A stretch of DNA of 5,712 nt from Deltaproteobacteria bacterium RBG_13_52_11 (GCA_001797745.1 MGQF01000099.1:27071-32782), one strand, 5' to 3'; counted from the stretch's first letter, positions 1 to 5,388 are shown. A program made the numbers and translations. Notes: generated by a model from the letters alone, not told the origin.

Positions 1-107
1 ATATGTTCATTGTCAACCCCCTGCAAGGGAGAGGGGTTCAGCGCCTCTTTAGCACCCATCCCCCCATGGAGGAGCGCATCAGGAGGTTAGAGGCGATGGC
101 TCACTAA
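1..107 (+). CDS. htpX: Protease HtpX (C-terminal 34 residues, 5' truncated by window)
   Basis: The reading frame enters at base 3 and stops with TAA at 105-107. The visible tail contains FIVNPLQGRG followed by LFSTHPPMEERIRRLEAMA. The 'STHPP-x-EERI-x-RL' ending is characteristic of HtpX, a zinc metalloprotease of family M48 in the inner membrane that degrades misfolded membrane proteins. The HExxH catalytic motif and the membrane segments lie upstream of the window and cannot be checked, so activity is inferred from the family. The tail ends normally just after the conserved motif. The next gene, rsmB, starts 171 bp downstream on the same strand, and I see no clear intrinsic terminator between them. 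The identification rests on a short but diagnostic tail. Confidence 0.85.
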   Translation, partial: MFIVNPLQGRGVQRLFSTHPPMEERIRRLEAMAH

Positions 108-110
108 CAG

Positions 111-214
111 GGTTCGAGGATTCAAGGGGTTAAGGGGTCAAGAAAAAAACCATTCCTCTCCTTTTTTTGAACCCTGGAATCCTCCCGCTTTGCGGGATAG
201 CCCCCTGGAACCCT
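111..214. repeat. Degenerate octamer array with inverted copies and a small hairpin
   Basis: Bases 111-142 divide exactly into four related octamers: GGTTCGAG, GATTCAAG, GGGTTAAG and GGGTCAAG. After an A-run and a T-run (143-168), the complementary theme returns at 167-182 (TTGAACCCTGGAATCC) and again at 205-213 (CTGGAACCC), so the arms can pair imperfectly. Between these copies is a perfect 6-bp hairpin, TCCCGC-TTT-GCGGGA (183-197). This fills most of the htpX-rsmB gap. It resembles short intergenic repeat families, but whether it recurs elsewhere in the genome cannot be seen here. It could also help end htpX transcription, although no classic stem plus U-tract is evident. Confidence 0.55.
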
Positions 215-233
215 TTTTCGTGGCGGATAAAAT
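205..233 (+). promoter_or_regulatory. Weak candidate promoter for rsmB
   Basis: TAAAAT at 228-233 matches the -10 consensus at 5 of 6 bases. Seventeen bases upstream, CTGGAA (205-210) matches the -35 consensus at only 3 of 6. A start near 240 would give a leader of about 39 nt carrying the ribosome binding site. The -35 overlaps the repeat element, and read-through from htpX is an equally good explanation for rsmB expression. Confidence 0.25.
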
Positions 234-278
234 CTAACAGAAGGCAAAGTTTTTCTCCCCTTCCTGAAGAGGACCATA

Positions 279-1628
279 ATGGATCGGGCGCGCACAAAGG
301 CCCTTGAGGTCTTGATCCGCTTGGAAAAGAGGGGGTCCCCCATGGACCCCCTCTTTGATGAATTGGTTATGGAAGATCCCCTTCTCACGGACCTGGACAA
401 GGCCTTCGTGCGAGAGGTGGTTTACGGAGTGTTGCGGTGGAGAGGGAGGCTCGATTGGGTCATCTCCGCCTATTCCCGCATCAAGCCCCTTCGAATGGAG
501 CGTGTTGTTCTCTCCATCCTGCGGATGGGGACCTATCAGCTCCTCTTCATGGACCGGGTACCCTCGCGGGCGGCGGTTGATGAGTCCGTCAAGCTGGCCA
601 AGGGGAAGGGCCGGAAAGACGTTGCCCCCTTTATCAATGGGATATTACGCGGGATTGCCGAGGGGAGAAAAGAAATCGCCTATCCCCCTATCCACACTGA
701 ACCCCTCGATTACATCGCCGCCTACCATTCCCACCCCCGCTGGATGGTGCGCCGATGGCTCGATCAGTGGGGGGTGGATGAGACCGTCTCCCTGTGCACG
801 GCAAATAATCAGATACCTCCCTTGACCGTGAGGGTTAATGTTCTCAAGGGGAGCCGGGATGAGGTCATCAATCGTCTACACGACGAGAAGATAGAAGCAA
901 CTCCCCCCCCTTTTTCCCCGGTGGGGGTCTTCCTTCAAAAGCCACCTCCCCTGACCTCATGGGGCCTTTTTCAGGAGGGTTGGCTTCAGGTCCAGGATGA
1001 GGCCTCTCAGCTCGTCTCCTTTATCCTGGCCCCCCGACCCGGGGAGCGTGTCCTTGATATCTGCGCCGCACCGGGAGGTAAGACCACCCACGTGGCCCAA
1101 TTAATGGAGGATGAGGGGGAGATCGTAGCCGTGGATGTGAGCCCAATCAAACTTTCTCTGCTGCAGGAGAACTGCCGCCGGTTGGGGATTTCTATCGTGA
1201 AGGCCTTATTAACCCTCGACGCGCAATCTCCCTTGCCTTTTTCTGATGGTTCCTTTGACCGTGTCCTGGTCGATGCACCCTGTACTGGGCTGGGTACCCT
1301 GCGGAGGAACCCCGACGGGAAGTGGAGGGTTGCGGAGGCTGACATACCCCGCCTTCAGAAACTCCAGGGCCGGATCCTGGCACAGGCGGCCCCTATGGTA
1401 AAGCAGGGAGGTATCCTGGTCTACAGCACCTGCACCATGACCCCGGAGGAGAACGAAGGGGTGATTGGACCCTTTTTGTCCGAACAAGGAGGGGTACGCC
1501 TCGAGGGCGTTTCTTCATCCCTCCCTCCTGGATGTGAAGGGTTGACGGATCAAGAGGGCTACTTCCGCACCTTCCCCCATTGCCACGGGACAGACGGCTT
1601 CTTCGCTGCCCGGATGAGAAGGGAATAA
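279..1628 (+). CDS. rsmB: 16S rRNA (cytosine-5)-methyltransferase RsmB (Sun/Fmu)
   Basis: This 449-aa protein has the normal RsmB length and two-part build. Residues 1 to about 130 form the helical NusB-like RNA-binding domain (for example FVREVVYGVLRW and RAAVDESVKLAK). Residues from about 235 form the SAM-dependent methyltransferase. The SAM-binding motif I is LDICAAPGGKTTH (259-271). Motif IV, DAPCTGLGT, carries Cys335, and motif VI, YSTCTMTPEENE, carries Cys385. By family knowledge the motif VI cysteine attacks cytosine C6 and the motif IV cysteine assists product release, so the enzyme should be active. E. coli RsmB methylates C967 of 16S rRNA (E. coli numbering) before 30S assembly. The ATG is supported by GAAGAGGA (266-273), five bases upstream. 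RsmB often lies near fmt or htpX in related genomes, and htpX is its neighbour here. No frameshift or missing motif is seen. Confidence 0.96.
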   Translation: MDRARTKALEVLIRLEKRGSPMDPLFDELVMEDPLLTDLDKAFVREVVYGVLRWRGRLDWVISAYSRIKPLRMERVVLSILRMGTYQLLFMDRVPSRAAVDESVKLAKGKGRKDVAPFINGILRGIAEGRKEIAYPPIHTEPLDYIAAYHSHPRWMVRRWLDQWGVDETVSLCTANNQIPPLTVRVNVLKGSRDEVINRLHDEKIEATPPPFSPVGVFLQKPPPLTSWGLFQEGWLQVQDEASQLVSFILAPRPGERVLDICAAPGGKTTHVAQLMEDEGEIVAVDVSPIKLSLLQENCRRLGISIVKALLTLDAQSPLPFSDGSFDRVLVDAPCTGLGTLRRNPDGKWRVAEADIPRLQKLQGRILAQAAPMVKQGGILVYSTCTMTPEENEGVIGPFLSEQGGVRLEGVSSSLPPGCEGLTDQEGYFRTFPHCHGTDGFFAARMRRE

Positions 1629-1672
1629 CAGTGTTCAAACACGAACGAGTTAAAAAAAGGTGATGGCGCAGC

Positions 1673-1713
1673 GTTTGGTACTTGCATATCATGAGTATAT
1701 GCAGTATCCAAAC
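1673..1713. repeat. 41-bp imperfect palindrome
   Basis: The arms GTTTGGTAC-T-TGCATAT (1673-1689) and ATATGCA-GTA-T-CCAAAC (1697-1713) pair over 16 bp around a 7-base loop, CATGAGT. One T bulges out on each side, at 1682 and 1707. No T-run follows on either strand, so it does not look like an intrinsic terminator. It could be a protein-binding palindrome, a REP-like element, or an RNA hairpin at the rsmB 3' end. Confidence 0.6.
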
Positions 1714-1894
1714 CCACTTACGTTACTACAAAGCAGCACGGGAAATAAGACGTATATTCGTGTACGCAGATGGCACGGCAAGCTTTGCTGCCCACCTTAG
1801 TCATTAAGTGAGGGACGGTTTAGGTTTAGATGGAGGTTGCTCCTCTTTTATGCGGTTCAATTTTTTAAGTGAGAAATGTATTTGGGAAGGAAAC

Positions 1895-1947
1895 AACTAC
1901 GCCATGAGGGATTGACGATTACCCAAGATATCCCTCATGGCGTAGTT
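1895..1947 (-). terminator. Long perfect inverted repeat, possible terminator of the minus-strand genes
   Basis: An 18-bp perfect stem joins 1895-1912 (AACTACGCCATGAGGGAT) with 1930-1947, separated by a 17-nt loop. It lies 7 bp beyond the stop codon of the minus-strand lipoprotein gene, where a terminator would be expected. On the minus strand it is followed only by GTTTCCTTCCC, a poor U-tract. On the plus strand a T6 run comes 11 bases after the stem. A 3'-end stabilising hairpin or a remnant of a repeat element is therefore equally possible. The inverted repeat is certain; the terminator role is inferred. Confidence 0.5.
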
Positions 1948-1954
1948 CTGAGTG

Positions 1955-2116
1955 TTACTTTTTTGCCGGTGGTTCTGCGGGTTGTTCAGGTGCAGGCTGC
2001 TGCTCAGCAGGAGCGGCAGGGGCCTGTGGCTCTTCGGCCTTCTTCTTGCAACCGACGACAAAGCTGAATGCCGCAAAAACACACAGTGCAACTAAAAGAG
2101 CGATTACCTTTTTCAT
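1955..2116 (-). CDS. Small Pro/Ala/Glu-rich lipoprotein, 53 aa
   Basis: This short frame begins MKKVIALLVALCVFAAF, a basic start followed by a hydrophobic stretch. A lipobox, VVGC, follows, with Cys23 as the expected lipidation site. By general knowledge signal peptidase II would cut before Cys23 and leave a lipid-anchored mature peptide of 31 residues. That peptide is basic at first (KKKAEE) and then a flexible run of Pro, Ala, Gln and Glu ending PPAKK. It has no enzymatic motif and is probably a disordered envelope peptide of unknown role. The start is well supported by AAAAGGAGGT (plus-strand positions 2124-2133), an essentially perfect ribosome binding site seven bases upstream of the ATG. 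The gene lies 46 bp downstream of the 95-aa exported gene on the same strand and is followed by a long inverted repeat. A longer frame across the same bases has no such support. Confidence 0.85.
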   Translation of the reverse strand: MKKVIALLVALCVFAAFSFVVGCKKKAEEPQAPAAPAEQQPAPEQPAEPPAKK

Positions 2117-2136
2117 GAACCTTACCTCCTTTTAAT

Positions 2137-2142
2137 ATTATA
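2137..2142 (-). promoter_or_regulatory. Candidate -10 box before the lipoprotein gene
   Basis: The minus strand reads TATAAT here, in an AT-rich spacer 20 bases upstream of the lipoprotein ATG. No convincing -35 lies 16-18 bases further upstream (TAACGG at best). It is either a weak internal promoter or chance in AT-rich DNA, and cotranscription with the upstream gene is possible. Confidence 0.25.
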
Positions 2143-2162
2143 TATTTATTTTTTTGTAACCG

Positions 2163-2450
2163 TTATTCAGATATTCCATAATTCGTTATTTCAATAAGTT
2201 TTTCACCATCACCCCTCTCTATGATTTCGCCAATTACTTCTACCCTTCTATTGATGAGCCTCATTACCTCCTTACCGATATTGTTTTCAACGACGGCGTA
2301 GACTTGGCCATCGTACGTTACTATTCCCTGCTCGGTTACCATCCCCACAATTGTCACTTCCTCAGCCGGAAAGGCAACCTGTGCAGAGAACAGAACAGCG
2401 CATACGAAAACAAACAGCGCTGCCCTGATAAAATGTTCATTTTGTCTCAT
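2163..2450 (-). CDS. Small exported protein with OB-fold-like mature domain, 95 aa
   Basis: The N-terminus, MRQNEHFIRAALFVFVCAVL, continues hydrophobic to about residue 28 and looks like a Sec signal peptide. Cleavage after FPA (Ala29) would leave a 66-residue periplasmic protein. The mature part alternates likely beta strands: VTIVGMVTEQG, IVTYDGQVYAVV, then RRVEVIGEIIERGDGEKLIEITNY. The pattern V-x-V-x-G-x-V near the end, followed by a charged turn and a K-x-I-x-I strand, resembles small OB-fold proteins of the periplasm. This is pattern recognition, not a family match, and the ligand is unknown. No Shine-Dalgarno sequence precedes the ATG (ATCCTTAAAA), yet no other in-frame start exists after the upstream stops. 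The lipoprotein gene follows after 46 bp, so the two may be cotranscribed. Confidence 0.75.
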   Translation of the reverse strand: MRQNEHFIRAALFVFVCAVLFSAQVAFPAEEVTIVGMVTEQGIVTYDGQVYAVVENNIGKEVMRLINRRVEVIGEIIERGDGEKLIEITNYGISE

Positions 2451-2630
2451 TTTTAAGGATTGTTTACAGCCATATTTTGTTTGGAAACGGCCGAATGGAT
2501 CTCATTACCAGCTCGATCTTTTTGATCTTAACCGAATGTTAGCTGCCTCCTTCCAGGGATTTTTTGAGTAATAACCTTCCAAACTTTCAAAGAAATCGTT
2601 AATGATATAGCCCTTTATGAGAATAAATTC

Positions 2631-2678
2631 ACTTAACATATTTATGCCGGCAAGTCAATATCTTTTTTAGTTTTTTTA
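2631..2678 (-). promoter_or_regulatory. Candidate promoter with UP-like A-tracts for the minus-strand exported genes
   Basis: On the minus strand two A-runs, AAAAAAA and AAAAAA (2663-2678), precede TTGACT (2653-2658), which matches the -35 consensus at 5 of 6 bases. Sixteen bases on is TTAAGT (2631-2636), a weak -10. Transcription would start near 2624, giving a leader of roughly 170 nt before the 95-aa gene. The A-tract arrangement resembles UP elements that bind the RNA polymerase alpha subunit. The poor -10 keeps confidence low. Confidence 0.3.
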
Positions 2679-2749
2679 GTTGCTGTGTTACATGGGTATA
2701 AACATAGTTGTTGGGTTGGGTGAAAAGGGCACTTATAGGATTCATAGCA

Positions 2750-2797
2750 TTACTCTGCTGGGTGACCGCACTGCGGACAAAAAATCATAGATGTCAC
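2750..2797 (-). pseudogene. Zinc-knuckle mini-ORF, probable remnant of a zinc-ribbon protein
   Basis: On the minus strand GGAGGAG (plus positions 2803-2809) sits five bases before a GTG that opens VTSMIFCPQCGHPAE and then stops at TAA. The in-frame ATG at 2788 would give MIFCPQCGHPAE. CPQCG is the standard first knuckle of bacterial zinc-ribbon proteins, which normally continue to a second CxxC pair. Here the frame ends after 15 codons and no second knuckle appears in any frame nearby. The strong ribosome binding site plus motif suggest a truncated gene or a very short peptide. Chance cannot be excluded. Confidence 0.3.
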
Positions 2798-2814
2798 TTT
2801 AACTCCTCCCCTGA

Positions 2815-2917
2815 CAGACATACTGCCATCCCGACAAGGCAGGATGGTCTGAGTCCCGCCTTTGGGTGTTCAGCCCTTGACGGGATTGACCCCTGAGCTA
2901 TCGCTTTAAGGCGATAG
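2815..2917. other. Three adjacent stem-loops, possible structured RNA
   Basis: The first stem pairs 2815-2827 (CAGACATACTGCC) with 2838-2851 over 12 bp, with one mismatch and one bulge, around a 10-nt loop. The second starts at the next base: AGTCCCG (2852-2858) pairs with CGGGATT (2881-2887), with a GGG/CCC pairing inside. The third is CTATCGC-TTTAAG-GCGATAG (2898-2917). Read on the minus strand, the array lies directly upstream of the ribosome binding site of the zinc-knuckle mini-ORF. Read on the plus strand, it precedes rel by 121 bp. It matches no riboswitch or leader class that I recognise. The pairings are seen; the RNA function is inferred. Confidence 0.4.
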
Positions 2918-2999
2918 TAGTTTATTACCATACAACCGGTGCTCGGGCAATCACGGCGTCCGGCGCAGCTTCTGGGAATGGATGGTCAGGTGAGGGGCC

Positions 3000-3028
3000 T
3001 TGCCCTTTCACAGGGCAAAGAATATAAT
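3000..3028 (+). promoter_or_regulatory. Sigma-70-type promoter for rel, giving an almost leaderless mRNA
   Basis: A perfect TATAAT (3023-3028) lies 17 bp after TTGCCC (3000-3005), which matches the -35 consensus at 4 of 6 bases. Transcription would begin near A3035, only 4 nt before the rel ATG. No Shine-Dalgarno sequence is present before that ATG, which fits. The -35 is part of a 7-bp inverted repeat, TTGCCCT-TTCAC-AGGGCAA (3000-3018), that could be an operator, or a hairpin in longer transcripts. Confidence 0.6.
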
Positions 3029-3038
3029 GTAGTTACCA

Positions 3039-5210
3039 ATGCTTAGGTTTAATGACATAGCGGAACAAGTCGAATCTTACAATCCTTCGGCAGACCTGGG
3101 GCTCTTGGAAAAGGCCTATGTCTTCTCGGCAAAGGTCCACCAAGGGCAGGTACGCCGTTCGGGTGAGCCCTATCTCATTCACCCTCTAGAGGTGGCCGGG
3201 GTCTTGACCAAGATGAAGCTCGATGTGGCAACCGTCGCCACCGGTTTGCTCCACGATACTATCGAGGACACCCTCACCACCTTGGAGGAACTCAGGGAGC
3301 ACTTCGGCGATGAGATCGCCCAATTGGTGGATGGGGTAACTAAGATCAGCCAGATAAGCTTCCAAACCCGTGAAGAACAACAGGCCGAGAATTTCCGCAA
3401 GATGGTCTTGGCCATGGTGAAAGATATCAAGGTAATCCTGATCAAGCTCGCCGACAGACTTCATAACATGCGTACCCTTCACTTCCTCGACCCCCAGAAA
3501 CAGAGTGAGATCGCCCAAGAGACCCTGGAAATTTTCGCTCCCATTGCTAACCGCCTTGGTATCGATTGGATCAAGACGGAACTGGAGGAATTGGCATTCC
3601 GTTACTTGGAACCTCAGGCCTATCGCGAGCTCTCCCAAAAGGTGGCCAAGGCAAAGAAGGAGCGTGAGAGATATGTGGAGAAGGTCAGGGGTATTATCAT
3701 AGAACAACTCAATGAGTTTGGCATCAGGGGAGAGGTAACGGGGAGGATCAAACAACTCTCCAGCATCTACCGGAAGATGAAGCGACAGGGGGTTGAGTTT
3801 CATGACGTATACGACATCACCGCTTTTAGGATTATCGTGGGTACCGTCAAGGAGTGTTATGAGGCCTTGGGGATCATCCACTCCCTCTGGCCCCCAGTTC
3901 CGGGGAAATTTAATGATTATATAGCCCTTCCAAAAGGGAATATGTATCAATCCCTCCATACCACGGTCATTGGCCCCTATGGGGAGAGGATAGAGATACA
4001 GATTAGGACCTGGGAGATGCATATGATAGCGGAGGAAGGGATCGCCGCCCATTGGAAATACAAGGAAAATGGGAAGATTGACGAGAAGGACGAAAAACGA
4101 TTTTCCTGGCTGCGGCAACTGCTCGAGTGGCAGATGGATCTGGAGGACAACCGGGAGTTTCTCCAGACAGTCAAAGTGGATCTCTTCCCCACAGAGGTAT
4201 ATGTATTTACCCCCCATGGGGAGGTGAAGGAGTTTCCCAAGGGTGCTACCCCCGTCGATTTCGCTTACAGCATTCATACAGACGTCGGGCATCAATGTGT
4301 GAGGGCGAAGGTGAGCGGCCGTCTGGTCCCTCTCGATTACCAGCTTCAAAACGGAGACACGGTGGAGATCATTACCTCTGCCAAACACCACCCCAGCAGA
4401 GATTGGCTGAAATTTGTACAAACCTCACGGGCAAAGGCCAAGATCCTCCAATGGATAAAGGCCCAGCAGAGGGAGAAGAGCATCGTTCTGGGAAGGGATC
4501 TGTGCGAGAGGGATTTTAAGCGATTCGGTTTGAGATTCTCTAAGTACTGGAAGCCGGGGGATTTTGAGAGGGTAGCCCACGAGTTCAGCCTCACCAACGG
4601 AGAGGATCTCTTGGCCTCTATCGGTTATGGGAAGATTACTACTCAGCAGGTGATCGGACGCCTCGCCCCTGAGACACTCAGAATTGATGAGAAAAAGGAA
4701 GCTGAAGGAGGTCTGGAAAAGGTCATTAAGCGAATGACCAGCCGACCAAAGGGGATTGTCAAGATTGATGGGATAGACGATGTCCTCATGAGCTTTGCCG
4801 GATGCTGCAATCCCCTGCCGGGAGACAAGATCGTGGGCTTTATCACGAGGGGGAGGGGGGTGACGGTCCACACGGCGGATTGCATAAACGCCCTCGCTGC
4901 CGATACCAGGAGATGCGTCGAGGCGCGTTGGGCCCTCGATGGAGACACTCCCTTCCCTACCAGGATTCGTATCTACTCTACCGATAAAAAAGGGATGCTG
5001 GCTGACATCAGTTCCGCGATCTCGGGCTATGAGGTCAATATCACCGGGGCTCAGATCAAGACCACCGGTGACGGAAATGCGGAGAGCACCTTTGATATTG
5101 AGATCGGGAACCTCAAGCAGTTGAAGAAGGTGATCAATTCCCTGCAGAAGATAGAAGGGGTGATGAAGGTCGAACGGATCAGGGGGTGGCAGGGACCCTT
5201 GGGGCCTTGA
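3039..5210 (+). CDS. rel: Bifunctional (p)ppGpp synthetase/hydrolase (RelA/SpoT family)
   Basis: This 723-aa protein has the full long-RSH domain order. The HD hydrolase (about 20-150) keeps His48, His72-Asp73, Glu76-Asp77 and Asp139 (LADRLHN). The synthetase domain (about 235-345) keeps VYDITAFR (Asp259), YQSLHTT and IEIQIRT (Glu319). The TGS domain (about 380-447) is VYVFTPHGEVKEFP onward. The conserved-cysteine region contains FAGCCNPLPGD (Cys589-590) and HTADC (Cys615), and a C-terminal ACT domain spans about 640-716. It should make pppGpp and ppGpp from ATP plus GTP or GDP on stalled ribosomes, and should also degrade them. The intact HD site argues for the bifunctional type. One oddity is that the usual RXKD motif reads KFND (290-293). 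The ATG fits the family start (MLRFNDIAEQV) but has no ribosome binding site. The last 32 bp overlap convergent rpmB. Confidence 0.97.
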   Translation: MLRFNDIAEQVESYNPSADLGLLEKAYVFSAKVHQGQVRRSGEPYLIHPLEVAGVLTKMKLDVATVATGLLHDTIEDTLTTLEELREHFGDEIAQLVDGVTKISQISFQTREEQQAENFRKMVLAMVKDIKVILIKLADRLHNMRTLHFLDPQKQSEIAQETLEIFAPIANRLGIDWIKTELEELAFRYLEPQAYRELSQKVAKAKKERERYVEKVRGIIIEQLNEFGIRGEVTGRIKQLSSIYRKMKRQGVEFHDVYDITAFRIIVGTVKECYEALGIIHSLWPPVPGKFNDYIALPKGNMYQSLHTTVIGPYGERIEIQIRTWEMHMIAEEGIAAHWKYKENGKIDEKDEKRFSWLRQLLEWQMDLEDNREFLQTVKVDLFPTEVYVFTPHGEVKEFPKGATPVDFAYSIHTDVGHQCVRAKVSGRLVPLDYQLQNGDTVEIITSAKHHPSRDWLKFVQTSRAKAKILQWIKAQQREKSIVLGRDLCERDFKRFGLRFSKYWKPGDFERVAHEFSLTNGEDLLASIGYGKITTQQVIGRLAPETLRIDEKKEAEGGLEKVIKRMTSRPKGIVKIDGIDDVLMSFAGCCNPLPGDKIVGFITRGRGVTVHTADCINALAADTRRCVEARWALDGDTPFPTRIRIYSTDKKGMLADISSAISGYEVNITGAQIKTTGDGNAESTFDIEIGNLKQLKKVINSLQKIEGVMKVERIRGWQGPLGP

Positions 5211-5388
5211 CAATCCGACCCGCCTTGATGCATTTCGTGCACACCCTCAGCCTGGCTACCCTTCCTTCACGGAGGACTCGTACCCTTTGGAGGTTTGGGA
5301 GCCAAACCCTTTTGGTCCTGTTGTTGGCATGGCTGACGTTATTGCCCCTCAGGGGACCTTTGCCACATATATCACAGACTCTGGACAT
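5179..5388 (-). CDS. rpmB: 50S ribosomal protein L28
   Basis: The 69-aa product begins MSRVCDICGKGPLRGNNVSHANN and contains the conserved TKRVWLPNLQ. It ends with CTKCIKAGRIVK plus a short tail. Two CxxC pairs, Cys5/Cys8 and Cys50/Cys53, mark the zinc-binding form of L28, which sits in the large subunit and contacts 23S rRNA. The ATG at 5388 is preferred over an in-frame TTG five codons upstream. The AAGGGAG at 5394-5400 lies five bases before the ATG, and L28 proteins start at this point. The final residues, about PRVPATP, extend past the usual end and are encoded by DNA that also encodes the Rel C-terminus. No intrinsic terminator is visible for either convergent gene. Confidence 0.96.
   Translation of the reverse strand: MSRVCDICGKGPLRGNNVSHANNRTKRVWLPNLQRVRVLREGRVARLRVCTKCIKAGRIVKAPRVPATP

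Larger units (their letters stand above)
1629..1954. other. Gene-free spacer between rsmB and the small lipoprotein gene
   Basis: Apart from two inverted repeats listed separately, I see no gene in these 326 bp. All frames are broken by stops and the short frames resemble no family. Small features include a 4-bp hairpin (GGAG-GTTG-CTCC, 1832-1843) followed by TCTTTTA, which could be a weak rsmB terminator. A short self-complementary stretch CGGCAA-GCT-TTGCTG lies at 1776-1790. The 9-mer TTAAGTGAG occurs twice, at 1805-1813 and 1865-1873. The region separates convergent transcription of rsmB and the minus-strand genes. Confidence 0.5.
2451..3038. other. Intergenic region between divergent exported gene and rel
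   Basis: No convincing full-size gene lies in these 588 bp. The left half (to about 2750) is AT-rich. It holds a candidate minus-strand promoter with an A-tract upstream, and a 44-codon minus-strand frame (2505-2639) without a ribosome binding site. The right half is GC-richer. It holds a zinc-knuckle mini-ORF on the minus strand, three adjacent hairpins and the rel promoter. Those parts are listed separately. A 62-codon plus-strand frame starting with TTG at 2708 has no ribosome binding site and no recognisable family. Confidence 0.5.

Noticed and set aside
122..400. 92-codon minus-strand frame
   Set aside because: It crosses the repeat element and is antisense to the start of rsmB, with low-complexity basic composition.
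1673..1713. Palindrome considered as an integron attC site because of its extrahelical bases
   Set aside because: attC sites end in AAC...GTT polarity (RYYYAAC/GTTRRRY). Here the outer boxes read GTT...AAC, and no integrase or cassette is present.
1897..2091. 64-codon minus-strand frame over the lipoprotein gene
   Set aside because: It is in a different frame from the lipoprotein, which has the near-perfect ribosome binding site, signal sequence and lipobox.
2708..2896. 62-codon plus-strand frame with a hydrophobic start
   Set aside because: It begins with TTG and lacks a ribosome binding site. Its second half crosses the hairpin array and resembles no protein family.
2798..2920. Hairpin region considered as a c-di-GMP (GEMM) or other known riboswitch
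   Set aside because: The conserved GEMM cores such as GGGACGCAAAGCC are absent, and I could not fit TPP, cobalamin, fluoride or ZTP signatures.
2978..3046. Possible 22-codon upstream frame overlapping the rel start by 8 bp
   Set aside because: It has only a poor ribosome binding site, and the strong -10 at 3023-3028 would place its start upstream of the transcript.
3186..4421. 411-codon minus-strand frame
   Set aside because: It is wholly antisense to rel, with no ribosome binding site or family resemblance. It is a by-product of codon bias in rel.
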